This document shows, in pieces, positions 20,258 through 30,674 of a stretch of DNA of 64,000 nucleotides. This DNA is from Taibaiella sp965229095. Lineage in GTDB: Bacteria > Bacteroidota > Bacteroidia > Chitinophagales > Chitinophagaceae. The translations under genes were made by a program, and so were the position numbers. The number at the start of each line of letters is the position of its first letter. Position 1 is the first letter of the stretch. The notes under the pieces were generated by a model that was not told the origin of the DNA, made no database searches, and was given only the letters and a program-made list of their open reading frames with translations. The stretch lies in the NCBI GenBank assembly GCA_965229095.1, contig OZ245855.1, forward strand, positions 2,666,001 to 2,730,000, given 5' to 3'.

Positions 20258-20338
20258 CCGTCGTTTTCCAAGACAAGCATGAGCATTACCTTGCTTACAG
20301 TACAAACAACCATCTCTTATAATTATATTATAAATAAT

Positions 20339-20387
20339 GATAAACTTTCATTTTATGCGATATCGGTTAAATTAAAGTTTATCTTTT
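20339..20387. terminator. Convergent terminator between dndE and dndB
   Basis: A perfect 10-bp inverted repeat GATAAACTTT / AAAGTTTATC, 25 bp apart, is followed by TTTTC on the plus strand. The position between converging operons suggests a bidirectional terminator. The stem is AT-rich, so its strength is doubtful. Confidence 0.45.
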
Positions 20388-20404
20388 CAAATTTTCCCGA
20401 TCCA

Positions 20405-21640
20405 TTAGGTTACTTTAACCAATCTCTGATAGTCCTTTAGATCCTCCTGATTTTTTATTTCATTAAATTCCATTAATTCCATTCCTATCAATAATACATT
20501 TCTCATTCTTGTCTTTCCAATGCCTGAAAGTTGGAAAAAAGGATCACTAAAATTTATATTTTTAATCTTCGAAAAATATAAATGTACTTGATTGCTAAAG
20601 TAGTCAATGCTGATATCTTTGTCTTGTTCCAGTTTCTGCAAGATCTTTTTTAATACAGCAAATTGTACTTGAATGCCTACTGTTTTAAATAAGATCCCAT
20701 TTGCTTGATAAAGTTGCTCATAACTTGCTTTGAAGAAGTTGAGTAATATGGTATATATCAAAAGATCATTGTTCTCTATGTAATATTTCCTTAAGGGAAC
20801 AGAGCTCTTAAGACTAGAGAGCCCTATTCTTGATCTTTCTTTCTCAACTCTCATTTGTAATTCATCCCGGTCTCGTTTAGCATTGCTTGTGATAAGTGAC
20901 AGGATACCTTCAACGACCGCAGCAGTTGATATCGCCCATTTACCAGATTTAGAAATCGATAGCTGTTCCAATATTTCATCATTGTTTGCAGCAAGTAAGA
21001 TATGACCTTTAAAAACTGATTCTTCATCGGTATTTAATTTTCTTGTCAGGAAGACAGCCAGTTTTTCTGGCGACCATTTATCAGATTCGTCGTCATTCAA
21101 GTCGTATCCATACAACTCATAGGCCAGGCTTTTGTTTACTTTCCTTTGATTCATGTTGATCGTTGCAAAAATATATGCCTGATATGGATTGGGAAGATCA
21201 AGATAAAGTGTACATAACAGCTCGTATTTTTTCTGATCGTCTTCAGTAAGGTTCTTAAAACTAAACAGGCGGTGCTGACCATCAATAACTTTCCCGTTAA
21301 CACTCATTTCAGGTATTTCCAGATAGTGTTCTTCACAGTTATTGTTATTCTGTTTCTTTATCTCCCATTGTTTAGACTCCTCATGGAATTTTGTATTTCC
21401 GGCTATTATAATTGAATTGGGCAGTGCACTTTCAGTACTTCTCAAAAAGTTGGCAATTTCCCTGCCCCGCTCTGGATCAAATTGCCTTTGGACGCCTGTA
21501 CCTCTTAATTTAGAGCCGTCCAAACTAATATAATATGGTTCGGATTCAACCAATTGCAACAATTCATATGCACTGATTTTAAACACATAGAAAGTGCTTA
21601 ATGGTTGTTCTACTTCTATAACTTTGTATTTATTCGCCAT
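20405..21640 (-). CDS. dndB: DndB, DGQHR-domain regulator of phosphorothioation
   Basis: A 411-residue protein with the hallmark DGQHR at residues 120-124 (VIDGQHRLFSF), preceded by the usual RQFDPERGREIANFL segment. DndB is described as a regulator that lowers modification density, though DGQHR proteins may have further DNA roles. It is usually the first gene of the modification operon. Here it is the last gene of the leftward restriction operon, 2 bp after the membrane-protein gene, and so is separated from dndCDE. It would therefore be co-expressed with restriction. Confidence 0.92.
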   Translation of the reverse strand: MANKYKVIEVEQPLSTFYVFKISAYELLQLVESEPYYISLDGSKLRGTGVQRQFDPERGREIANFLRSTESALPNSIIIAGNTKFHEESKQWEIKKQNNNNCEEHYLEIPEMSVNGKVIDGQHRLFSFKNLTEDDQKKYELLCTLYLDLPNPYQAYIFATINMNQRKVNKSLAYELYGYDLNDDESDKWSPEKLAVFLTRKLNTDEESVFKGHILLAANNDEILEQLSISKSGKWAISTAAVVEGILSLITSNAKRDRDELQMRVEKERSRIGLSSLKSSVPLRKYYIENNDLLIYTILLNFFKASYEQLYQANGILFKTVGIQVQFAVLKKILQKLEQDKDISIDYFSNQVHLYFSKIKNINFSDPFFQLSGIGKTRMRNVLLIGMELMEFNEIKNQEDLKDYQRLVKVT

Positions 21641-21642
21641 AA

Positions 21643-22287
21643 CTATATTTTGAAGTCTGCAGTGTCGCCTGTAAGTTCTTTACCGTTATTTGTTGAAGAA
21701 GAGGAGCCTAGGTTTGGGTTAGCTGATTGGGTCAAATTACCAGTATTTTCCCTCCCCAAAGGGGCAAAATTATTGAAATCACTGTTTAGTAATTTATTCC
21801 GCACATTGGATATCCACCAGATGAAATAGGAGAACACAAGCGCAACTATCGCAAATAGCAACCTTATTAAATTGCCTTTGAATATTGTATTGACCAAAAT
21901 CCAAATTACAAAGGTTACGATCAAACTGCCCAATCCAAAGATTCGCGTACTTCTTTTTATGCTTTCATGCTCCCAAATATTAAAATTATCTCCTTCCGTA
22001 TCCTTCTCTATAGTTTTTCTGGAAATAAAAATTAAATCTATAACAGAAGCGGTTACAAGAGATAAGCCTGTACTGGAAATGTTAAAGCAAAAATTTCTAA
22101 TTTTTTCAGTATCGAAACCGCAGTGCCAACACCACTCCATTTCAATCAGGTCTTTAAACATTCCAAAAGACCCAACTAATACGATGACAATAAAAAAATA
22201 GAATACATAGGCAGGATTTATCAAAGGCCCTTTATACCTTTTTTTTAGAAATCCTTTGAGCAGCTTCCAATCATTTTGCTTTTCCAT
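21643..22287 (-). CDS. Four-helix membrane protein in the dpt operon, unknown
   Basis: About 214 residues from the ATG at 22287 (MEKQNDWKLLKGFLKKRY), which follows the dptH stop by 5 bp. An upstream ATG at 22311 would overlap dptH by 19 bp. Four hydrophobic segments are seen: VFYFFIVIVLVGSF, the ISSTGLSLVTASVIDLIFI region, IFGLGSLIVTFVIWILV and LIRLLFAIVALVFSYFIWW. A Cys/His cluster CWHC lies between the first two, and a Ser/Asn-rich tail follows. I do not recognise the family. The tight packing between dptH and dndB says it works with, or is regulated with, the restriction genes; membrane anchoring of the complex is speculation. Confidence 0.75.
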   Translation of the reverse strand: MEKQNDWKLLKGFLKKRYKGPLINPAYVFYFFIVIVLVGSFGMFKDLIEMEWCWHCGFDTEKIRNFCFNISSTGLSLVTASVIDLIFISRKTIEKDTEGDNFNIWEHESIKRSTRIFGLGSLIVTFVIWILVNTIFKGNLIRLLFAIVALVFSYFIWWISNVRNKLLNSDFNNFAPLGRENTGNLTQSANPNLGSSSSTNNGKELTGDTADFKI

Positions 22288-22292
22288 GGTAT

Positions 22293-25200
22293 TTAGTTTG
22301 TCAATTCCCAAAATGCCTTATCTCTTATGATCAGCGGTTTTGAACCGCCAAGGTTTACCACACTTTGATGCTTTTCAAGGCCTTTGATTGTCTTTAATAA
22401 ATTTTCTTTCTGACTTTTATTGTCAAGTACAAAAAGCGATTCAATTTCCTTCGTTTTAATTTCGTTCACTCGGTGAATGACCCAAGTCAGTATGTAGTTG
22501 GAATATTCATTCTCAGCAGTTGCAAAGTGATTCAAAAACTGGGTGGAAAGAATCGTTCCTACGCCAAATTCACGGCCTTCCTTAAGTATTTTTTTCAATG
22601 ACTGGAAGTTCTTGCCAAGAAAATTATCAGCTTCGTCCACTAAGATGAATTTTCTTAGCTGACGCAGGTTATTTTCAATTGTACTGTGTCCGTGTCGTTG
22701 CATCTGTGTATAAAAGGCATCAAGGGTTATTGCCACAATCAGGTTCTGGATAGAATCGTCGTATCCGGAGAGATTGATGACGACGACCCCTTCAATCAAT
22801 GAATATAGCGATTGTGTTTTTGCTGGATTGGATTCAAAAATCTCAAAGTCTGATAAGTTAGAGATAGCTGCATACAAACTATCTTGAGAAACTTCCGGGT
22901 CATTGAGAAATATCTCACAAACGTCTCCTAAAGTTGGTGGTGTCCTGGTCCAGGTATCCTTTTCCCCTTTTAGTATGCCTTTACTTTCGTAGGCCTTAAT
23001 AATAATATCCCTTAATTTTTGCTTTTGTACATTTCCAAGATTAAATGCATTGGCGATTGTTTCTTTGATATCATTTGCAGTATGCAAAGGCAACATGGGC
23101 TTAGGTTGAGCAGTTACATCCAATGCTAAAGGATTATAAGGCAGTTGGTGTGGTTCGAAAACTTTGGCTTTTGTTGATTGAACAAAGTCATCCTTTATAT
23201 AATCGCCCTTATAGTCAAAGATGAGAATCCCCAGCCTGTCCTTTCCTGGGTTTTGATTGGCATTCTTATGCATTTGCGCGATTAGTGATTTGGTAAATTG
23301 TGTCTTCCCCGTTCCCATCGTCCCAATAATGCCAGTGTTGGTATGCATTACTTTGTCAGAATTGTTCGGCTCCCAAATGACAGTTTGCTGTGTATTTAAA
23401 TCAGTCCCGAAGATAATGCGCATGCCTGTCGGCACTTGCAATGGTAATTCGGACTCATAAGGGATTGTAGAAGCCAGGCTAAGCTGCCCATCTTTTGCTG
23501 CATTAACAGTTTCTTCAGCCTCAGCTTCCTGTCCGGTAGCCTCACCTTTGTTATCGCATCCATAAGTTGAGATTAACAATTTTGATTTGTCAATGGTAGT
23601 TTTGGTATGGTGAAATAATTTAATGAGCTCATCAACTGACTGCACCAGGAAGTTATAACCGTCTTGCTCCAAAAGCTTGATCTCCATACAGTGGTTAGAA
23701 GTATTCAACGTCCGTGTTATGGTATCATTCCCGAAATATATCAGTCCGTAATCACCAATATATGGCCTGAGTACTCTTGATACCGTAAAGTCGTTGTTTA
23801 AAAGTTGCGTCCTGTAATCATCTAACAAAACTTTCCATTGCGGATTGTCCCAAATTTCAAACAGCTTCAATTTCTCTACACTGGTCAATACTAGCTTAGC
23901 GAAGAAATTTTTATAGAACTCTGAGATGAATCCTGACTTTGATAGATGTTCATGAATCAATGCTGCTGTCCGTTCCCCTTGATCTTTTCCCTTGCCAACA
24001 AGATTTAATCCACCGATTTTAAGTTCAACAGGATAGAAATGCATTCGCAAAGACCCATTCTGCTGCTCCAGGCCGATCATTAATAGATCATCACTGTATG
24101 AGCCGGCTCCTCCAAGATTTTTTGCAGAAAACAGTCCGTTTTCCTTTGTCAAACCTGCATTCCCGGACACACGCAAGATTTCTTCGAGCGAAATGGGGAC
24201 CCATATGATACATGGATTATAAAGAAAAGCTAGTGCGGTTTTTACGCCTGACAGCAAACTGAGCTTTTCCTTTGGAAAATGGTTGCGTTGTCGTATCAAC
24301 CCTAACAGCCAGTCACCATTAATTGCATTAAAGACGTTAATGATCGGAATGGTATCCGTTTGCGGATGAAAATCCACATGGTGCTTTGTTAGTGATTCTC
24401 GTACGACAAAAGAATATTGCTCTGTTTTTCGGCTTACAGTTATGGCATCGTATCCGCTCGAATTAGTGTATTGATCATTATAGTGTATGATGACGAGGCC
24501 AGAGTTATCCTTGAAGAAATCCAAATCGACCCTCGGATCGATATAAGTTACCCAATGGGAATTCGAATAAAGATTTTCTAACTGACTACGGATACTGTAG
24601 TTGATAGTAGTGCAAAGAGCTTTTGTGGAGTCATAAGGATCGTCGTTGGAAGCAACTTTAGCAAAAGCATTAAAACGAATAGCTAATTGCGTCAAAATCG
24701 ATATTTGGTCCGGCAAGTATTTGGTCCCAAAACCCGTACGATACGTATCTTGGAGGGGAACAAATGAGATATCAGAAAGTAAGCCGTCCCAGGACAAACC
24801 TGTCTTTACATCCCGCATCTCATTAAAAGAAATATGCGATTTTTCCGTGTCGAATTGATAAAATGTGATATGGGCATACTCAAATTGCGAATCTTCGCCA
24901 GGAATGGAACGGGAATAAAAATTCACTTTTTCGAAGAATGCGCTGAGTAAATCTTCTTTATCAAAAGCATTCGTTTTCAGGTTAATGCCCAATTGCTCCT
25001 CAATATCAATAATGGAAGAATAAAAAGTCAGTTCCTCAAACTTGTTGACTAGGTTTTCGGAACCATAAATAAATACCTCTACAGGGTTCAGGTCACTTGG
25101 TCGCTTGTCCTTATTTGTATTTAGTTCCGTTCGGTAGTATTCAAAAACACCCTGCAATACCTCTTTACAATCTCCCTGGTTAATAACATTGATGCGAATA

Positions 25201-27455
25201 GGAGCCAGCTTCGAAAGATTGAAAAGTATATTATAATTACTTTTGAAATCCCTCAATTTAGTGGCAATCAAATCAGAAACGTAACTTTTCGAAATACCTT
25301 GCTTTGTGTCAGAGTAAACGGAATAGTAGGTCCACTCAGGCGAATGCGTTGACTCTGTTGGAATGTATATTTGCTTTGACTCCCCTTCAATGTAAGGCAG
25401 CAGATTGTCCGGTCTCAGTCTTTTAAGAATTGCATTATAGCATTCTGTATCACTATCAAGTATAGAATTCACATGCAACTGATAGGCAACATTTAACGGA
25501 TGATAAGGGCTTAGCTTCATCCGTTTAGCGCCCGAATCTTCCTGCACAACACCTAATAAAAATGCATTTCTTTGCTGATTGGTCAGGGATCGGTTTTCAG
25601 TGAAACCGGCAATATAATTTAAAACCGTTTGCACATAAATACCCGCAACTTCACGTTCCGCTTCCGAAAGGAAGGCTAGGCTAGGTTGCGCCTCCTTTCC
25701 GAGGAATATAGAACGAAAATTATCAAAAGCTTCCTTCAGGTATGGATCCAGGTCTAGGACGCGCGGCGAAACACTTTCATTACTGTGCTCGATCCAGCTA
25801 TAAGCATCGGAATTGGTAAGAATATTTTCAAGAATCAGGTTTTTACGAAAGTCCCCGCTGATCGTTCGTTCCTGTTGTTCGTTCTTAAGCTGGATTTTTA
25901 TAATTTCATTCTCATGTTTATATCGGAAATCGGTTTGATTTAAACGCTTCTCCTTCCACACATCCAGTCCCGTTATTAAGCGGGGAGGTTCAAAATCCGG
26001 CTTGATATAAATGGGTATGATTACATCTTCGATCTTTACTTTAAACAGGATCTCTTCCGAGTCGATATCGCCGTAATTGCAATTCAGCTTTAAAGTCGAA
26101 TTTCCTGGAATGTCATAGGTTTTTTCGTATTCCAGCTTAGCCTCTACGAGAGGCACTATACCCTCATTAAAGATAATAGTGTTTTCATCCTTTATAGACA
26201 AAGAACTTCCCGTCGGTCCTGCTTTAATAAGGAAATTAGATTCAAGCTGTGCAAGGAAATTTGATGCAAAAGGGACGTGCAATAATTTAAAAACGAACTT
26301 TTTTTCTGAACCCGGATCCCGATATTCGACTAAATGAAAATGATTTGCAACATCAACTTTAGGTAAAGTAATTAAAAGATAAAACCCTTTACTTTGAACC
26401 GCCAGATCATTTCCTTTATAGGTTATTCCTTCCTTTTTGGTACGCTGATCAAATTTAACTTCCAAAACAATGTCTTCTTCTCTTCTCTCATTGAAAAGAA
26501 TGCAATTGTATTGTCGTCTTTTAGATGCAGCGTTACCATCCGTCCGTTTCCACAAGATGACCTCTTTAGAACTACAGGTGACAGATATCACTTCAGGTGC
26601 TTTGCTTTCCTTTTCAGCTTCCAGCCACCTCGAAAGTTCACTGAAATCAGTCTTCTTCCAATCGGTCTGGATAAACTTTGAAATCACCTTCTCTGGCAGG
26701 ATTTCCTTTAAATCGGTTTCAGGATCCCCTCCCATGAAAATGCTATCTACTTTTGCAAATAGGTTGTAATTCTCTTGGATGTCTTCGTTGATCCTGGTTC
26801 CCTTAGAAGCTAATTCCTCGTGCGGAAATAATCCAAGAGTTTGAAAGTCAACATCCTCTATTTGCCCCTTGGTAAAAGCAGTGATTACTGATTCGTAGTC
26901 GAAAATCGAATTGTTATCTTCCAGGACATTTTTTGTTTTGTATTGGAGGATTGCTTTCAAAATCTCTTTTTCGTGATATTTCAGACCAGAATTCCCCTCA
27001 ATATCACACTCAACTCTTTTTCGAAAGTTTAGATAATGCAAGGGCATCCCGTCTTTCTCCAGGTTTTCGCTGCCTCCCGATATACTTTCGAGTTTTTGAC
27101 TGTAAATAATAAATAACGCTGTATTCTCAAACCCTTCTGATTGGTCGGAAATATTATTGCGCAACATCGTAAAATAATCTTCCGTGGCATTTTCGCTTGA
27201 AGCAATTAAGACCTTGGTTTGATTGATCTCAAGTGTGAATGATTTAAAAGTAACACTACCGGAAGGGTGTTTATACGCAAATGGATCTATCTTCAGAGCA
27301 GAATCAGATTGAAATGCATGAAACAGTTGTTCCACATAGGATTTTTCTTCCAGATATAAGTTGTAACGATCCCCGGGCTTAATTTGCTGATTTGTAAAAA
27401 ACTCAACAATCAGCTCGGTCACATATTTATAAAGAGGCCTTAATGTATTGTGCAT
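22293..27455 (-). CDS. dptH: DptH/DndH, HerA/FtsK-like ATPase of phosphorothioate restriction
   Basis: About 1720 residues, the usual size for DptH. The C-terminal quarter is a HerA/FtsK-type ATPase with Walker A GTMGTGKT (about residue 1380) and Walker B FILVDEADNF (about 1602), then GVGTILSTQFLNHF. The long N-terminal region has no motif I can name. DptF, DptG and DptH together restrict DNA lacking phosphorothioate. I chose the ATG at 27455 (MHNTLRPLYKY) over the TTG at 27479; either start overlaps the end of dptG. Acidic residues and an EATGQEAEAEE linker precede the ATPase. Confidence 0.9.
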   Translation of the reverse strand: MHNTLRPLYKYVTELIVEFFTNQQIKPGDRYNLYLEEKSYVEQLFHAFQSDSALKIDPFAYKHPSGSVTFKSFTLEINQTKVLIASSENATEDYFTMLRNNISDQSEGFENTALFIIYSQKLESISGGSENLEKDGMPLHYLNFRKRVECDIEGNSGLKYHEKEILKAILQYKTKNVLEDNNSIFDYESVITAFTKGQIEDVDFQTLGLFPHEELASKGTRINEDIQENYNLFAKVDSIFMGGDPETDLKEILPEKVISKFIQTDWKKTDFSELSRWLEAEKESKAPEVISVTCSSKEVILWKRTDGNAASKRRQYNCILFNERREEDIVLEVKFDQRTKKEGITYKGNDLAVQSKGFYLLITLPKVDVANHFHLVEYRDPGSEKKFVFKLLHVPFASNFLAQLESNFLIKAGPTGSSLSIKDENTIIFNEGIVPLVEAKLEYEKTYDIPGNSTLKLNCNYGDIDSEEILFKVKIEDVIIPIYIKPDFEPPRLITGLDVWKEKRLNQTDFRYKHENEIIKIQLKNEQQERTISGDFRKNLILENILTNSDAYSWIEHSNESVSPRVLDLDPYLKEAFDNFRSIFLGKEAQPSLAFLSEAEREVAGIYVQTVLNYIAGFTENRSLTNQQRNAFLLGVVQEDSGAKRMKLSPYHPLNVAYQLHVNSILDSDTECYNAILKRLRPDNLLPYIEGESKQIYIPTESTHSPEWTYYSVYSDTKQGISKSYVSDLIATKLRDFKSNYNILFNLSKLAPIRINVINQGDCKEVLQGVFEYYRTELNTNKDKRPSDLNPVEVFIYGSENLVNKFEELTFYSSIIDIEEQLGINLKTNAFDKEDLLSAFFEKVNFYSRSIPGEDSQFEYAHITFYQFDTEKSHISFNEMRDVKTGLSWDGLLSDISFVPLQDTYRTGFGTKYLPDQISILTQLAIRFNAFAKVASNDDPYDSTKALCTTINYSIRSQLENLYSNSHWVTYIDPRVDLDFFKDNSGLVIIHYNDQYTNSSGYDAITVSRKTEQYSFVVRESLTKHHVDFHPQTDTIPIINVFNAINGDWLLGLIRQRNHFPKEKLSLLSGVKTALAFLYNPCIIWVPISLEEILRVSGNAGLTKENGLFSAKNLGGAGSYSDDLLMIGLEQQNGSLRMHFYPVELKIGGLNLVGKGKDQGERTAALIHEHLSKSGFISEFYKNFFAKLVLTSVEKLKLFEIWDNPQWKVLLDDYRTQLLNNDFTVSRVLRPYIGDYGLIYFGNDTITRTLNTSNHCMEIKLLEQDGYNFLVQSVDELIKLFHHTKTTIDKSKLLISTYGCDNKGEATGQEAEAEETVNAAKDGQLSLASTIPYESELPLQVPTGMRIIFGTDLNTQQTVIWEPNNSDKVMHTNTGIIGTMGTGKTQFTKSLIAQMHKNANQNPGKDRLGILIFDYKGDYIKDDFVQSTKAKVFEPHQLPYNPLALDVTAQPKPMLPLHTANDIKETIANAFNLGNVQKQKLRDIIIKAYESKGILKGEKDTWTRTPPTLGDVCEIFLNDPEVSQDSLYAAISNLSDFEIFESNPAKTQSLYSLIEGVVVINLSGYDDSIQNLIVAITLDAFYTQMQRHGHSTIENNLRQLRKFILVDEADNFLGKNFQSLKKILKEGREFGVGTILSTQFLNHFATAENEYSNYILTWVIHRVNEIKTKEIESLFVLDNKSQKENLLKTIKGLEKHQSVVNLGGSKPLIIRDKAFWELTN

Positions 27456-28899
27456 CTCCGCTATCACTTTTTTTCTCAATTAAATTAATTCGTTCAAATA
27501 GTTTAATGATCTCCAGTTTGGAAGTTTCATCAAATGTAATCCCTCGCTCCTGAAGCCTTTCCCAAAACAATCTCAGTCTTATTTTCTCTTCATTTCCCAC
27601 ACATATTTTTGTAAGAAACAAAAGAACCTCCTGAGATAGAACTAATTTCAGCCCGAATCGCCCCCCGGATTTCGTAAAATTCTCCTTACTGAAGCTGCTG
27701 ATCCATAAGGCGTAGTCTTTATAAGGTTTATTGCGCTTCCCATTCTCAAATTGATACCTGATGATATACCATAGTGTATATATTAACTTTGAAATTTCCT
27801 CATCGAACTTTCTTGTCGCTAATGAATGCTGCAAGTTTGCCATACATATATCCCAGCTGGCAGAGGAATTAAGAGTATTTACTTCTTGTTTATAAAATTC
27901 GAGCAAATCGTTAAGACGGGCTTTGAATTCCTGCTTCTCATCCATTTCCAGAGAGCTGTATAAGCCCGCTATTTCGTCATAATCTCCCAATACTTGACCA
28001 TCAACGGAAAGGTAGTTTATCAATTCCAGCGTATTGGCATGTGCAAAAACCCGTTCGTACTGCTTAGAAAGCTCTCTCCATTTTATTTTATGGAGTGACA
28101 ATCTGGATTCTGATAGGTTTTCCCAATCCATTGAAAAATAGATTGGTTTTATTACGTACTCCTCCCTTCCAAAAAGATCCAGTTTGAGCGAGAGCTGAGA
28201 GAAATAAAAGAAGTAATAATACTTGAAGAATAATTCAAAATTCTCAAGAAAATAATCTTTATTGGCTAACAGGAATTCAAGGTCCTTCTGAAACATTGTC
28301 GTAACATCGGGAACCATATCTTTGAAAATCTGCTTATCTCTCTCTATTTCTTTCCTATCGGACTGTTGAGGCAGACTGTCTGTAATAAGCTCGTTTAAAA
28401 TATTATTGCCTTCTATCCCTTTGAATAGATTTTTAAATCGTTCGTTTTCCTTAATGAACACATCAGATATAAAAACAGGGATATCCTTGATTGCAGCGTT
28501 ACTGTTTATGAAATTCATGTAAGAAATAACATGGTAGTCATATTTAAACAAGCTATCATCTGGCTCAAAATAGATATTCTTCAAAATGTCTTCTAAAGCA
28601 ACCTTTTCATCTGTTTTTACTTTTTCAACGGCATTTGCTAGTACCATTTTTTTTAAAACAGCTTTATATGATCCGGTTTCTGTTGTTTTATCTAATTCCT
28701 TTTTATGCGCCAGCCTGACTACCTCTCCCATAACTCCTTGGAAAGAAATAAAGTCAGATTTAAAAACGTGTCCTCCAGGTTGTGTCTTAAATGGGAATAT
28801 ATTGATTTTATACCCTGTATGATGCTGAAATGCATTGCTTTTAAGCAACCTGCCCTCTAGTCCGAATTTGCCACTTTTTAATAATTCAATTTCTCTCAT
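27427..28899 (-). CDS. dptG: DptG/DndG, phosphorothioate-dependent restriction subunit
   Basis: A 490-residue protein, identified by position between dptF and dptH, its size and its overall character. It begins MREIELLKSGKFGLEGRLLKSN and has GYKINIFPFKTQPGGHVFKSDF early. It contains long helical stretches without Walker motifs. Its ATG shares a 4-bp ATGA overlap with the dptF stop, and its end overlaps dptH, so the three are translationally coupled. DptG is a required subunit of the DptFGH restriction complex, with no enzymatic motif known to me. Confidence 0.85.
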   Translation of the reverse strand: MREIELLKSGKFGLEGRLLKSNAFQHHTGYKINIFPFKTQPGGHVFKSDFISFQGVMGEVVRLAHKKELDKTTETGSYKAVLKKMVLANAVEKVKTDEKVALEDILKNIYFEPDDSLFKYDYHVISYMNFINSNAAIKDIPVFISDVFIKENERFKNLFKGIEGNNILNELITDSLPQQSDRKEIERDKQIFKDMVPDVTTMFQKDLEFLLANKDYFLENFELFFKYYYFFYFSQLSLKLDLFGREEYVIKPIYFSMDWENLSESRLSLHKIKWRELSKQYERVFAHANTLELINYLSVDGQVLGDYDEIAGLYSSLEMDEKQEFKARLNDLLEFYKQEVNTLNSSASWDICMANLQHSLATRKFDEEISKLIYTLWYIIRYQFENGKRNKPYKDYALWISSFSKENFTKSGGRFGLKLVLSQEVLLFLTKICVGNEEKIRLRLFWERLQERGITFDETSKLEIIKLFERINLIEKKSDSGDAQYIKASL

Positions 28900-30626
28900 G
28901 ATACAAGTTCGAATTTGTAATCGCCAAACGGATTTTTAGTGATCTTATAGTCAATAGGTTTTCCAACATTTATCTCATCAATATACAAACTGCTATGGTG
29001 AGCTTCCTGTGTCATCTCATTGATGAAATAAACAAAATATACGAAGTTGTTATTGTCTTTCCTATTGGGCCTGTAACCCATCCCGATCATCTTTAGGATT
29101 TTGAATAGCCTGAAATCAATGGCAATTGGAATATTCTGCATGGAACCCTGACGTGCATAACGTACAGAAAGCTCTTGGGCAAACTGGTGTAAAATTTCAC
29201 TTTCAGGGCGGTTCAGGGTGCCCGGTTGTGCAGCTAGTGTAAAATCTTTGAATATTCGATATTTCACTTGCCTTCTGCCGACTTTTAAAACTACTTTGTC
29301 TCCCTTCTTCGGATCCCCATACCATTTAAATACAGCTTTCTCAACCAGATCATACAACTTACTGAAATAGGCAGTATTTCCTTTATTGAAATGATAAAGC
29401 CAGGTAATATATTCCTTGAAGTCATCATTTTTAGGAACTTCTCTGTTTTGAAAAAAGAGTAGACGCAAATAATATTTCGAAATTATTTCCTTATTGATAT
29501 TGTCCAGTTGTATATGTTGCAAGACATCACCATATAACTTGGTTTGAATGTCTTGTGCCAGAAGTACTGTGGGTCTTTCGATACTTTGGAGCCTTAAAAG
29601 CTTTTCGTCAGTTTGCTCATCCCTATGGTTGCATGGGTCAAGGTCTTCAAGTCTCGCAAAAAGATTAGATAAGTCAGCATGCTCAAAAATGTAATTGGGA
29701 ATAATGCTCTTTAAAAATTCTATATCAGATAATCCCTTTATAACAGTCAGCTGATCTGCTTCTGTTATCGATGATAGATTTACAGGTACAATTAAATCAT
29801 GGATAAAGTTGAGTATAGATCGAACAGAAACGATCTCCTTGTTACTTGCGATGGCTTGTATGATTAGCTGCACTATCAATTCCCGATTCTCAGTAGAAAA
29901 AAGAAACTCGTAATTGAGTCTTACAGGACATCTTGAGAACTCCGGATGATCTTTTATCTTCTCATATGCCTGAAAGATAACATTGCTTTCTGTAGTGGCA
30001 ACTATCCGTTGGAATAACTCTGTAATAGTAGCAGAAACAGGACCAGTTTCCGTCAACGAATATAAATGGTAGTCCGTAAAATTGATCTGATGAAAATAGC
30101 TTTCAGGGTTAAAATCTGTAGTAGGAGCCAAGGTGTTATCCAAAATAGATTCTTGCTTGATAAAATCGGCCAAATTGCTGAATTCGACCCCGTATTTTTC
30201 CATAAACTTGCTCAATGTTCCCAAGTTTATGGCAAGGATTAGCTTAGTATTTGCACCTTGGATATGAGTATCCTTGAAATTTTCAAGGAGCCGATATAAG
30301 GTGTCATTAGAAGATTCTCTTGGATTATGAGATTCCGTGGCGTCGTTGTGAATCTGGAATCTTCCAATTTCATTCGGAATCTCATTATGCAGGTAAGATA
30401 AAACGTGGGACTTTCCGTCACCGACATTTCCGCACACCAGAATCAATTGTGCTTTTTTTACTGCACTACTTTGAACGATAATTTGCTTTAGTCTACTTTC
30501 TACCTCCCGTTCAATATGCAGATATTTTTTAAAATCATCCAAACTGTATTTATCTCCCTGCGCGATCGCATAACGGGAAGACTCTTTTAACTTTTTTAAT
30601 TCAGAGATCAAAGGGTGCGTTGTCAT
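28896..30626 (-). CDS. dptF: DptF/DndF, P-loop ATPase of phosphorothioate restriction
   Basis: A 576-residue protein with Walker A GNVGDGKS at residues 66-73, the characteristic GDGKS-type loop of DptF, following LILVC. NTLAPTTDFNPESYFHQINFTDYHLY and the C-terminal KMIGMGYRPNRKD region fit the family as I remember it. It is the first structural gene of the leftward operon, 48 bp after the XRE regulator gene, and overlaps dptG by ATGA. It acts with DptG and DptH against non-phosphorothioated DNA. Confidence 0.9.
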   Translation of the reverse strand: MTTHPLISELKKLKESSRYAIAQGDKYSLDDFKKYLHIEREVESRLKQIIVQSSAVKKAQLILVCGNVGDGKSHVLSYLHNEIPNEIGRFQIHNDATESHNPRESSNDTLYRLLENFKDTHIQGANTKLILAINLGTLSKFMEKYGVEFSNLADFIKQESILDNTLAPTTDFNPESYFHQINFTDYHLYSLTETGPVSATITELFQRIVATTESNVIFQAYEKIKDHPEFSRCPVRLNYEFLFSTENRELIVQLIIQAIASNKEIVSVRSILNFIHDLIVPVNLSSITEADQLTVIKGLSDIEFLKSIIPNYIFEHADLSNLFARLEDLDPCNHRDEQTDEKLLRLQSIERPTVLLAQDIQTKLYGDVLQHIQLDNINKEIISKYYLRLLFFQNREVPKNDDFKEYITWLYHFNKGNTAYFSKLYDLVEKAVFKWYGDPKKGDKVVLKVGRRQVKYRIFKDFTLAAQPGTLNRPESEILHQFAQELSVRYARQGSMQNIPIAIDFRLFKILKMIGMGYRPNRKDNNNFVYFVYFINEMTQEAHHSSLYIDEINVGKPIDYKITKNPFGDYKFELVS

Positions 30627-30674
30627 GTGTAAGATTTTCCTGAAATTTTTTGTTGAGAAGTTGTGTTAATAGAA

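Noticed and set aside
20406..20428. GTTACTTTAACCAATCTCTG resembling the mnmE att-like repeat
   Set aside because: It is the coding end of dndB and needs a 2-base insertion to match; probably chance.
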